34,899 nt of DNA from Gammaproteobacteria bacterium (GTDB taxonomy: Bacteria; Pseudomonadota; Gammaproteobacteria; GCA-001735895): assembly GCA_030066315.1 (NCBI GenBank), contig JASJBW010000003.1, positions 1-34,899 of the forward strand, in the 5' to 3' direction. Both the position numbers and the translations under genes were made by a program. Below the pieces are notes generated by a model, which saw nothing but the letters and a program-made list of their open reading frames with translations, searched no databases and was not told the DNA's origin. Of this stretch, positions 26,167-34,899 are shown piece after piece (the stretch's first letter is position 1; each line of letters starts with the position of its first letter).

Positions 26167-26173
26167 GTGCTGG

Positions 26174-27103
26174 ATGGATTTTCGACAACTACAGACTTTT
26201 GTTCACCTGATAGATAACGACTTCAATGTCTCGGTTACGGCAGCGAAAAGCTTTTTGGTACAATCTGCGGTATCACAGCAAATAAAAAGAATGGAGCAAA
26301 CCCTTGAGTTTGACCTGTTTACTCGCAAGGGCAAGCGCCTTACGGGGCTGACGCCTTTGGGTAAACAGGTAGAAATTCAGGCCAGGGCCGGATTACTGGC
26401 ATTTAATAACATCAGTCGAATCGCCGATGATGCACGATCCATCAATCAAAACCTGTTGCGCATTGGCTGTACCCATACTCAGGCCCGCTATATTTTACCC
26501 CCCGTCATCCGCCTGTTTAATCAAACTTACCCAGACATAGAACTCCAGATCCACCAGGGCAATCCGCAACAACTGGTTGAATGGGCTAATTCTGATAAGG
26601 TTGATTTTTCCATTTGCACCGAAGAATTGGCTCAATCTCAATCCCTGGAAAGCATCCCTTGCTATCAGTGGAACCGCAGTTTGATTACCCGGCCGGGCCA
26701 TCCCTTGTTGGATAAAAAAAATCTGACATTGAACGACTTGTGTGCCTATCCTATCGTGACCTATGTGGCCGGATTCACTGGGCGGCGACATTTTGATGAC
26801 AGCTTCAGGCGCAAAGGTTTACAACCCAATACCGTGCTTAGTGCTGCAGATACCGATATTATCAAGGCTTATGTACTGGATGGTTTGGGCATCGGTATCA
26901 TTGCCAGCATGGCTTATGATCCGCAGCAGGACCAGACATTGGTTGCCCGTGATCTAAGCCATTTATTTCCTGCCGAAACCTCGCGCATTGCTTATCAGAA
27001 AGACCGTTATTTACGTCGAACACAACAAACCTTTATTAATCTATTTTTGCAAGCGATACAATTGGATGACAGCAAACGATTCAAAGCTATTCCTATCGAA
27101 TAA
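26174..27103 (+). CDS. CysB-type LysR-family transcriptional regulator
   Basis: NVSVTAAKSFLVQSAVSQQIKRME HTH; CTHTQARYILPPVI, CYQWNRSLI, YVAGFTGR, ADTDIIKAYVLDGLGIGIIASMAYDP match the CysB effector domain. Confidence 0.9.
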   Translation: MDFRQLQTFVHLIDNDFNVSVTAAKSFLVQSAVSQQIKRMEQTLEFDLFTRKGKRLTGLTPLGKQVEIQARAGLLAFNNISRIADDARSINQNLLRIGCTHTQARYILPPVIRLFNQTYPDIELQIHQGNPQQLVEWANSDKVDFSICTEELAQSQSLESIPCYQWNRSLITRPGHPLLDKKNLTLNDLCAYPIVTYVAGFTGRRHFDDSFRRKGLQPNTVLSAADTDIIKAYVLDGLGIGIIASMAYDPQQDQTLVARDLSHLFPAETSRIAYQKDRYLRRTQQTFINLFLQAIQLDDSKRFKAIPIE

Positions 27104-27199
27104 CTCCACTGTATTTCTGCTTAAGTGACCAGGTATTCCATTAACCTCAACCCTTTTATTGTTTTGGTCGTTCTTTACCGATCCCAGTATCTGAATTAA

Positions 27200-28546
27200 C
27201 TATGATTTCGCTGGAGAGGTTAATCTGAGCCACAAATAACCTGCCACACCCGCAATCACCGAAGCAAACAAGACGCCACTCTTTGCCAACAGCAGTGCAT
27301 CCGTATCACCCTTAAAGCCCAGTTCTGCGATGAATATTGACATGGTAAAACCGATACCGCCCAGCAAGCCGACCCCTATCAAGTGATTCGCATTCGTCCC
27401 CTCCGGCATCTGACCAACACCCAACTTAATGGCCAATAAAGAGAACCCGGCGATGCCAATCAATTTACCCAGGATCAATCCAACCATGATTCCCAGGGTA
27501 ATTGGATTGGTTACCAGTGATGAGATCTGGTCAAGATGAATTGGAATTCCTGCATTGGCCAATGCAAACAGCGGTACCACCAGAAAAGCCACCGGTATAT
27601 GTAAACTATGTTCAAGTCTTTGTAGCGGTGTCTCAACCATGTGAATGCCATTTAATAAAGTCTGTATGACTCCACGTCGCTGCTCTTCATTTTCCATCAA
27701 GGTACAGACCGCATTGGATTCTCGCCTTTGACTCAACTGATGACTGACTGCACCGATTTGTTTCTCAAATAAATCCACATCAAACTTTGAACGTGCCGGT
27801 ATGGTCCATGCCGTTAAGATTCCCGCAACAGTTGCATGAACGCCCGATTCGAGGAATGCCATCCACAAAAATGTCCCCACGATGAAATAAGGAATGGGGC
27901 TACGGATACCAAACCTATTCAGCATGATCAATACACCCACAAGCACAGCGGCAATCCCGAGCGCTTCCCAAACCAGGTTATCGGTATAAAAAACGGCGAT
28001 TACCGCGACCGCACCCAGATCGTCTACTATGGCCAGCGCAACCAGGAAAGTCAGCAGGCTTTTTGGAGCCCGGCTACCCAACATCACCAACACTCCTACC
28101 GCGAAAGCGATATCTGTGGCCATGGGCACGCCCCAACCGGATATTCCTGCACCACCGAAGTTAAAAAACACATAAAACAGTGCTGGTACCACCATACCGC
28201 CGACCGCAGCTATGATAGGGAGCAATGCTTGACGGAAATCAGAAAGTTGTCCGACAAGCACTTCTCGTTTGATTTCCAAACCTACCAGGAAAAAAAATAA
28301 CCACATCAAACCGTCATTGATCCAGTGATGTAGGCTATGTTCAAGTCGCCACGCGCCCAAACTAAAACCAATAGGGACATGTAATATATGCTCATAGCTG
28401 TGATGCAACGCGGAGTTAGCGAAAATCAGCGCAAGAATCGCGCAAGCCATCAATAACAAACCTGAAGTCGATTCGTGATGAATAAATTCTTCGAAAGGTG
28501 TGACCACCTTTTCAAAGGTCTTTTCCCAGGGCGCATGCTGACTCAT
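27200..28546 (-). CDS. nhaA: Na+/H+ antiporter NhaA
   Basis: GLEIKREVLVGQLSDFRQALLPIIAAVGGM, GWGVPMATDIAFAVGVL, LVALAIVDDLGAVAVIA. Confidence 0.95.
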   Translation of the reverse strand: MSQHAPWEKTFEKVVTPFEEFIHHESTSGLLLMACAILALIFANSALHHSYEHILHVPIGFSLGAWRLEHSLHHWINDGLMWLFFFLVGLEIKREVLVGQLSDFRQALLPIIAAVGGMVVPALFYVFFNFGGAGISGWGVPMATDIAFAVGVLVMLGSRAPKSLLTFLVALAIVDDLGAVAVIAVFYTDNLVWEALGIAAVLVGVLIMLNRFGIRSPIPYFIVGTFLWMAFLESGVHATVAGILTAWTIPARSKFDVDLFEKQIGAVSHQLSQRRESNAVCTLMENEEQRRGVIQTLLNGIHMVETPLQRLEHSLHIPVAFLVVPLFALANAGIPIHLDQISSLVTNPITLGIMVGLILGKLIGIAGFSLLAIKLGVGQMPEGTNANHLIGVGLLGGIGFTMSIFIAELGFKGDTDALLLAKSGVLFASVIAGVAGYLWLRLTSPAKS

Positions 28547-28873
28547 TATGACTTTTTACCTTGACTGAATGATTGGAATATTTTGGTGCCGCAGTTTACA
28601 TCATGAAGTCATTAAAAAAAATGAAGCTGGTTCCGCTGTTTGGGAGCGCCCAACAAAACGCTCTTAAACCGCGTCATCAAACCTTCCGATGGTTTTGTGG
28701 TGAACCTGAAACCACGTGGGTGGACCTGCTCTTTGTATCTGAGAAATGGGAATATGATTAAGAGGCTTATGGTATTCATTCGCCTATCTCAACGCTTATA
28801 CTTAGAATATGAACGCTATGCTGTTGCTATTAACGTTTCTTTAATTCACGTAATGACTCAATCATAGATTCAC

Positions 28874-29539
28874 ATGCGCCCCCCTTTCCCGCCTCTACAA
28901 CTCATACTGCTATTGTTTATCCTGGTGATGGCGATCAGTATTATTTATCTGGGCGTATTCGCCTTTGCATTGGAAAAACTGGGTCTTTCAACCCATTCAG
29001 CAATGCTTTTGTTGATCAGTACGATGCTGGGCAGCGGCATCAACCTGCCATTATTCCAAATGCAAGCCGAAGCACCGTCCACAGAGGTTCAGCAAATGTT
29101 TCGCAACTGGTATTTTGGGCACCGCCTTCCATTCACAGGTAACACCATTGTTGCAATTAATGTCGGTGGCGCGGTGATACCCATCTGCTTTTCGATCTAT
29201 TTATTTCAGGTTAATCCGTTACCGCTGTCGAAGGTTATTCTGGCCATCAGTATTGTGGCGGTGATTAGTTTTGCTGGAAGTCGCCCGATCAAAGGTATCG
29301 GTATCGGCATGCCCATATTTCTAGCACCATTGGTTGCTGCATTGACAGCATTATCCATTACACCAGATCAAAGTGCGCCGATGGCTTACATTTGCGGTAC
29401 TCTGGGTGTACTCATAGGCGCTGATCTATTGCGTATGAAAGATGTTCGTAAAATAGGTACCCCGGTTGCGTCCATTGGCGGGGCAGGAACCTTTGATGGC
29501 ATATTTTTAACCGGAATTGTCGCCGTATTATTAGCTTAA
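28874..29539 (+). CDS. DUF1614-like membrane protein
   Basis: 221 aa, multiple TM; SGINLPLF, INVGGAVIPI, IGADLLRM...SIGGAGTFDGIFLTGIVAVLLA. Confidence 0.75.
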   Translation: MRPPFPPLQLILLLFILVMAISIIYLGVFAFALEKLGLSTHSAMLLLISTMLGSGINLPLFQMQAEAPSTEVQQMFRNWYFGHRLPFTGNTIVAINVGGAVIPICFSIYLFQVNPLPLSKVILAISIVAVISFAGSRPIKGIGIGMPIFLAPLVAALTALSITPDQSAPMAYICGTLGVLIGADLLRMKDVRKIGTPVASIGGAGTFDGIFLTGIVAVLLA

Positions 29540-29655
29540 TCACTGATCCAGTCACACGCTGTCATTGGGCGATAGGTTTTAAGGCAAGGTAACCATTTAG
29601 AGAATTCTTGAAAAATTCAATGCCCGGGTTTTGAATTAACAAAACAGCGTATTGA

Positions 29656-30054
29656 TCACTCTACCCATTTGACCCGGCCTCTTAATTTTTTATGCTGAGC
29701 CTTGCGAGTTTTATCATCCATTCTTTTTTGTCTTGCACTTTTTGAAGGTTTTGTGGCCACTCGCTTTTTGGGTATGCGATTAACGGATTGAATCAATTGC
29801 TGAAGACGATACAGCGCCTCTTCCCGGTTTTTATCCTGGCTACGAAACCGCTGGGATTTAATAACGATAACACCCGAGTTGTTGATACGGCTGTCCGTTA
29901 GCTGCATTAAGCGCTGTTTGTAAAAATCCGGAAGGGATGAAGACAGTATATCGAAACGACAGTGAATAGCCGTGGATACCTTATTAACATTCTGTCCACC
30001 GGGTCCCTGGGCCCGAATAGCCGTGAATGTAATCTCATGATCCGGGATTTGCAC
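29656..30054 (-). CDS. arfB: alternative ribosome-rescue factor ArfB (YaeJ)
   Basis: RAQGPGGQNVNKVSTAI GGQ motif; Lys/Arg-rich C-terminal tail. Confidence 0.92.
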   Translation of the reverse strand: MQIPDHEITFTAIRAQGPGGQNVNKVSTAIHCRFDILSSSLPDFYKQRLMQLTDSRINNSGVIVIKSQRFRSQDKNREEALYRLQQLIQSVNRIPKKRVATKPSKSARQKRMDDKTRKAQHKKLRGRVKWVE

Positions 30055-30089
30055 CTGCTTTGAGATATAGAGCGCGATAATAGGTCTCT

Positions 30090-30665
30090 TTAATCCTGGT
30101 AACGACTGACATAACCGCTGCCAATTGCCGTAAAAGGAAGCTCGAGTTCCAACTGGGGCACACGTTCACCCACCCAGGCGACAAAGGTATTACTGTTTGG
30201 GCCTGGGAACGCACGATATTCGTATTTCCAGGGGTAAGTATCAACGGCCTGTTCAATGGCATCAATCATCAAATCTACACCTTCACCGCGATGTTCTTTA
30301 ATCAACTGAGGTTGCGCACCAAACCAGTAACGATCCGGAATATCCTGCGCTTTAGCCATAACCGGTTGATTTCGATACTGGCGCCAACCCACTACATCGT
30401 ATACCTTGTAATGATCCTGGCCACTCCGTTTGGCCGCGATCCAGGTATGAATGGCAAACCAACCACGCCAACCCCAGGCATCGGCGCCATAAACATGTAC
30501 CACAGCTTCGGCATGAGTATTCGGGTCAGGTGCTATACCTGCTGAATCCCGGCTTGCGGTTCTCCAGTCACCGGCCATTGAGCAACTCCCTAAAGTCCAT
30601 ATCATCAGTAGACTGACACTGGTTCGAGCTAAAACTTTCATCATCAAAGTTATACTTGTTATCAT
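30090..30665 (-). CDS. DUF3750-like lipoprotein
   Basis: Lipobox-like LGSC; VHVYGADAWGWRGWFAIHTWIAAKRSG, YRAFPGPNSNTFVAWVG; start may be internal (MKVLARTS). Confidence 0.75.
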   Translation of the reverse strand: MITSITLMMKVLARTSVSLLMIWTLGSCSMAGDWRTASRDSAGIAPDPNTHAEAVVHVYGADAWGWRGWFAIHTWIAAKRSGQDHYKVYDVVGWRQYRNQPVMAKAQDIPDRYWFGAQPQLIKEHRGEGVDLMIDAIEQAVDTYPWKYEYRAFPGPNSNTFVAWVGERVPQLELELPFTAIGSGYVSRYQD

Positions 30666-30746
30666 TCCACTGTAAGTCTTGCCATGGACTTAAAAGTTCA
30701 TTAACCAATAATCAATCGCCTATAGAAATCGAACAGGATTCAATAT

Positions 30747-31280
30747 ATGACCAATGCGTTTCAAGAACAGTTGCTCAAAGCCGGCCTGGTGACCAAGCAA
30801 CAGGTCAATAAAGCCAACAAGGATAAACAAAAACGACAAAAACAACACCCGAAAAAAAAATCTGGGAAACCTAATGGACTTACTCAGGCACAACTCGCTG
30901 CACAACAAAAAGCGGCACGTGACCGTGAACTTAATTTGAAGCGAGAACAACAGGCTAAATTAAAGGCATTGTCAGCTGAAATAGACCAAATCATCAGAGA
31001 AAATGCTTTAGCACGTGATGATAACTGTGATATCGCCTACAACTTCGAGCATCGCCAGAAGGTGCATCGACTCTATATCAATACCGAAATGAGACAACAA
31101 CTGATTAATGGCCGATTAGGCATAGCCCGTATCGAAGGACGCTATGAACTTGTGCCATTAACTGTTGCAGAGAAGATACAACAAAGAAATGATAAACGGG
31201 TCATCATTATGAAGTCTGAGGAAGAAACGGCTGAAGACGAGTATGCAGATTATAAGGTACCGGATGACCTGATGTGGTAA
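30747..31280 (+). CDS. DUF2058 family (YaiL-like) protein
   Basis: MTNAFQEQLLKAGLVTKQQVNKANKDKQKRQKQ; DIAYNFEHRQKVHRLYI. Confidence 0.85.
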   Translation: MTNAFQEQLLKAGLVTKQQVNKANKDKQKRQKQHPKKKSGKPNGLTQAQLAAQQKAARDRELNLKREQQAKLKALSAEIDQIIRENALARDDNCDIAYNFEHRQKVHRLYINTEMRQQLINGRLGIARIEGRYELVPLTVAEKIQQRNDKRVIIMKSEEETAEDEYADYKVPDDLMW

Positions 31281-31431
31281 ATGACTCCAGATTAAGTAAC
31301 TTTGAATAAGGTAGAAAAAAAGGTTTATCAGTGCCAAGAGCTATAATAACCCTGGATAACAGGCTACACTAGTACGGAGACGCGATTCAGTGAGTCTGAC
31401 TTCAAAGATAATGAAAAACCGGGGTGAGTAT

Positions 31432-31899
31432 ATGAAGATCTTGTTAACTTTTTTTAGCATGGCACTGTTAACCATGGTCCATCCAGTTCAGGCACAATGG
31501 AACAATTGGGGCATGCCTGGTAGCTCACCCTATGGCGCTCCGACACTACCTGGAATGCCTTTTTCCGGAGGTTATGCTCAACCGCAATATCCTCCTCAGC
31601 CCCAACCCTTTAACATGATGCCTTTCGCGCAACCCGCACCGACCTACAGACCGGCTCCAGCACAGCCTTTTGGCGGGATGATGCCTTTCACTCAACCGCA
31701 ACCAAGATATCAAGCGCCCCAACAACCTTTTGGAGGTATGATGCCATTTAGTCAGCCGCAACCGCGTTATCAGGCACCGGCTTCACAACCTTACATGATG
31801 CCTGGAATGGAGCAGGGTATTCGGTCAATGATGCAACCGGGAAAGATCATGGCAGAAGAAGCCACGCCCGGTATGTATATGAAACCTACCTGGCGCTGA
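31432..31899 (+). CDS. secreted Pro/Met/Gln-rich repeat protein
   Basis: GGGGTGAG RBS before MKILLTFFSMALLTMVHPVQAQ signal peptide; tandem 20-aa repeats. Confidence 0.75.
   Translation: MKILLTFFSMALLTMVHPVQAQWNNWGMPGSSPYGAPTLPGMPFSGGYAQPQYPPQPQPFNMMPFAQPAPTYRPAPAQPFGGMMPFTQPQPRYQAPQQPFGGMMPFSQPQPRYQAPASQPYMMPGMEQGIRSMMQPGKIMAEEATPGMYMKPTWR
31603..31785 (+). repeat. 60-nt-period in-frame tandem repeat (three units plus partial fourth)
   Basis: QPFNMMPFAQPAPTYRPAPA / QPFGGMMPFTQPQPRYQAPQ / QPFGGMMPFSQPQPRYQAPAS / QPYMMPGM. Confidence 0.85.
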
Positions 31900-31901
31900 T
31901 A

Positions 31902-33743
31902 TCAGAATAACGGCGGCTGTTTTTGAGGGGATGACAAGGAAGCCTTTGCCGAACCTGTCAAGCGATGCATCAGGCCTGATGTTCTCTCGGTAACCTGCTG
32001 AATAGCCCTTTCGATCACACCTTGCTGGGCCCATATTTCAACCTGCTGTGCCGCACGAGTAATCCCGGTATAGACGAGTTCACGTGAGATCAAGGCCGAT
32101 TCTGATTCAGGTAACACCAATATTACGTGGTCAAACTCTGACCCCTGGGATTTATGCACGGTCATGGCATAAGCGCTTTGATGTTTTGGGCATTGTGTCA
32201 GAGACAAGGCGGTAAATTTATTTTTTCCTCTTTCGAACCAGACCTTGAGTTGATCTTGCTGATCCGGCCACACAATGCCAATATCACCATTATGTATTCC
32301 AAACTGGTAGGCATTGGCACTCATCATTAATGGCTTGCCCTGATAAAATTCTATCGAAGGATCAAGTGCTTGTTTTTTCTTTAGCCAAGTTTCCACGGTT
32401 CGATTAATCGAATCGACCCCGTAGGGCCCCTGCCAAACAGCCGCTAAAACCTGTAACTGTTTAAAACTTTGAAACGCCTCTGCTATGGTGTGGGAATGGG
32501 TCATTTTTAAGGCTGATGGTCCAACCTGCTGTATGAGCAGTTCTGGTAATGCTCCCTGCTTCGGTTGTCGCCAGGTTAAATCTTCACTGTTTGATCTATT
32601 TTGTAAAATATACATACACTCGACACTGTTACCTTTTTTTATATGATGTGCGAGTTGACCAATGCTTGATTGTTCATTAAAGCGATGACTTTTTTCCAAG
32701 AACACCACATTATTCGCCAGTTTAAATCCTGACTCATGAAGCGGTAACGTGTAATTACCCAACTGCTGGTACATCTCTTGCTGCGAGCAGTCAAATTCCG
32801 TTCGCGATAACCCACCGCATAAATCAGCAAATACACTACCCGCCTCAACAGAAGACAGTTGGTCTTTGTCACCCAGTAAAATCAAACGACTTTCAGATCT
32901 CAGGGCTGCACAGGTCATGGCCATCATTTGTTGATCAATCATGGAGGCTTCATCCAACACCAACACATCGCAATCCAGTGGTAGTTTTTTATAAAACCTA
33001 GGACGATGTGTAAAACGATGAATACCCAAAAGCCTGTGCAAGGTTAAAGCCTCTGTCGGCAGTGCCTCAGCAACTTCAGTTGGCAGTGCAAGATGGGGTA
33101 TTATGTGTTTAACAGATTCAGATAATCTGGCTGCGGCTTTTCCTGTGGGTGCGGCCAGTTTGATTTTAAGTTGGTTATTCTGCATCAGCAGTAATGCTAA
33201 CAATTTACTCACGGTATAGGTTTTGCCAGTGCCCGGACCACCGGAGATAATACCTAAGTGGTTTTGCAGACAAACCATGACTGCAAGTCTCTGGTAATCC
33301 TCTGAATCAGTCACGTCAAACAGAGTATCAATATCATTCCATACTGAACCATTTAACTTCCGGCCCTCATGAAGTTTCGCTACCAGGCTCTCGGCAATCA
33401 GTTTTTCATAATGATAATAGCGATTCAAATATAGTTTATGCCGGTCAAAAATCAGTGGCTTATGCTCTGCTGGTAGGCCAATCACTTTGTTATCAATAAA
33501 ATCTGATTCAAGGTCTTTTAACAACCCCGATGGTTGCCAGCCTACCTCTTTAGCCAAATGCTCGATATTGCTTAGATCCAGGCAAACATTCCCCTTACCC
33601 ACTTCAATACTCAACAAAAAACTGATCCATAGATCCTCATCTTTGGCATCGGGAATCGCATCCTTGATGAAACGTGCCAAAGTATAATGACTGTAATCTA
33701 GATTTTGCGCTAGAACGACACTACGTATCTCGTTTAATACCAT
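31902..33743 (-). CDS. recD: exodeoxyribonuclease V alpha subunit RecD
   Basis: ISGGPGTGKTYTVSKLLALLL, VLDEASMIDQQMM, YAMTVHKSQGSEFDHVILVLP, GITRAAQQVEIWA. Confidence 0.93.
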   Translation of the reverse strand: MVLNEIRSVVLAQNLDYSHYTLARFIKDAIPDAKDEDLWISFLLSIEVGKGNVCLDLSNIEHLAKEVGWQPSGLLKDLESDFIDNKVIGLPAEHKPLIFDRHKLYLNRYYHYEKLIAESLVAKLHEGRKLNGSVWNDIDTLFDVTDSEDYQRLAVMVCLQNHLGIISGGPGTGKTYTVSKLLALLLMQNNQLKIKLAAPTGKAAARLSESVKHIIPHLALPTEVAEALPTEALTLHRLLGIHRFTHRPRFYKKLPLDCDVLVLDEASMIDQQMMAMTCAALRSESRLILLGDKDQLSSVEAGSVFADLCGGLSRTEFDCSQQEMYQQLGNYTLPLHESGFKLANNVVFLEKSHRFNEQSSIGQLAHHIKKGNSVECMYILQNRSNSEDLTWRQPKQGALPELLIQQVGPSALKMTHSHTIAEAFQSFKQLQVLAAVWQGPYGVDSINRTVETWLKKKQALDPSIEFYQGKPLMMSANAYQFGIHNGDIGIVWPDQQDQLKVWFERGKNKFTALSLTQCPKHQSAYAMTVHKSQGSEFDHVILVLPESESALISRELVYTGITRAAQQVEIWAQQGVIERAIQQVTERTSGLMHRLTGSAKASLSSPQKQPPLF

Positions 33744-33753
33744 AAATCACAGA

Positions 33754-34899
33754 TCAAAAAAGTTGGTCAAATTGTTCAATTAATTCTGCCGGGGGTTTAT
33801 CAAAATAGATCCCAATTTTTTCAGTGCCTGGGTTTGAAGTACTCATACCGCGTAAAAATAAATAATAGATACCCCCCATATGTTGGGTGTAATCATAATC
33901 ATCAAGGCGCTGTTGCAAGTATCGATGTAAAGCCAACGTGTATATCAAATACTGTAAATGATAATGATGCTGGTGCATGGCACTTGTACAATGGGCAGGA
34001 GTGTAATCATTTATTTCAGAACCTAAATAATTACTTTTATAGTCTGCAATATAATACTGCCCTTGGTATTCAAATATAAGATCGATGAATCCTTTCAGGT
34101 AACCCTTCAGTACATTAAAGTTAAACTTACGTTCTGATTGTAAGTAGCCCTGTTGGATCAACAAGTCATTAAGTTTGTCAGCGTCCAGGGAGTCACTTGT
34201 CAGATAAAATTCCATTTCGGTTAATTTCCTGTCATTTTTTATATCACTCAAGGAGAAACCATCTAGTTCCGTATTGATCACATCCTGTAACCAGTTTTTT
34301 ACTGGGCGAACCCATTCGATCGGGTAGCCGTACTCACGGCATTTATCATGTACCAGTGTTTCATCCATCGCTTTTATGAAATCACTTTGCTCTAGGATAT
34401 CATGTAAAAATGTACCGGCTTTGGCGCCTTTAAAAAAACTGAATCGATCCTGAATTATTCCATCACTGCTTTTCTCAGTTTCAGTTATCGGCTCTGCTAA
34501 GGCATCGTAATCAGGGCGATCAATCTGCACATCCTCATGTTGAGAAGCTATTTGGCTATATGAACTGATCCGCCACATTCTTTTTATCACACGTTTGAAT
34601 TCAAGGGCCTTGGTTAATGTAATTGGTTTTCCTTTTTCATGAGTAATAGCACTTATCCCAACTTCTTTTTCAACTATTTGAATCCGAGGTTTATTTGAGT
34701 TGATTTTAACAAAGGGTCGGCGTAGATCATCTGGATAGTCGAGTTGCAGATCTCGTGGGTATTTACCTGGCCTGATCATATCCGGATAAAGACAATGTGC
34801 TATCGCACTGCTCCCTACACCTTTAATATGACCCATACCCACGTAACATCGATAACGTGCTCGAGTCATTGCCACATAAAATAAACGCACATCTTCCGC
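33754..34899 (-). CDS. recB: exodeoxyribonuclease V beta subunit RecB, C-terminal part (truncated by window edge)
   Basis: RLFYVAMTRARYRCYVG helicase motif VI; nuclease domain GYLKGFIDLIFEYQGQYYIADYKSNYLG. Confidence 0.88.
   Translation of the reverse strand, partial: AEDVRLFYVAMTRARYRCYVGMGHIKGVGSSAIAHCLYPDMIRPGKYPRDLQLDYPDDLRRPFVKINSNKPRIQIVEKEVGISAITHEKGKPITLTKALEFKRVIKRMWRISSYSQIASQHEDVQIDRPDYDALAEPITETEKSSDGIIQDRFSFFKGAKAGTFLHDILEQSDFIKAMDETLVHDKCREYGYPIEWVRPVKNWLQDVINTELDGFSLSDIKNDRKLTEMEFYLTSDSLDADKLNDLLIQQGYLQSERKFNFNVLKGYLKGFIDLIFEYQGQYYIADYKSNYLGSEINDYTPAHCTSAMHQHHYHLQYLIYTLALHRYLQQRLDDYDYTQHMGGIYYLFLRGMSTSNPGTEKIGIYFDKPPAELIEQFDQLF

Noticed and set aside
28573-28761. 62-aa and 75-aa plus-strand ORFs between nhaA and the DUF1614-like gene
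   Set aside because: Overlapping in different frames, no recognisable domain, and no convincing RBS or composition; not called as CDS
1-34899. CRISPR arrays, tRNA/rRNA genes, transposases, phage or toxin-antitoxin modules
   Set aside because: No regularly spaced direct repeats, no recognisable tRNA/rRNA sequence and no such protein families were seen by eye

Overview
The window reads as an ordinary-density gammaproteobacterial chromosome segment with mostly housekeeping genes: uvrD, moaA, recG, ridA, spoT, rpoZ, gmk, tcdA, ada, nhaA, arfB, recD and a partial recB. Between these lie accessory genes with a possible sulfur-metabolism flavour: a Gly/Tyr-rich sulfur-globule-type secreted protein, a Cds1-like PLP enzyme, and a DsrC/TusE-like protein lacking the canonical redox cysteines, divergent from a CysB-type LysR regulator. 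The most notable non-coding structure surrounds the globule-protein gene (1041-1481, minus). Upstream is a near-consensus sigma70 promoter with one ATTAG-N6-CTAAT-type dyad inside the -35/-10 spacer and a second just upstream of -35. Downstream, the 3'UTR holds three consecutive hairpins, one exposing a CUCCUCC (anti-Shine-Dalgarno-like) loop, and ends in a clean intrinsic terminator. Other items are a 20-aa-period Pro/Met/Gln repeat secreted protein, a degenerate GGDEF remnant after tcdA, an uncharacterised three-gene membrane cluster, and a gdpD-glpD-glpK-like cluster with a short GlpD. I saw no tRNA, rRNA, CRISPR array, transposase or prophage genes. All family calls are by eye, without database searches.
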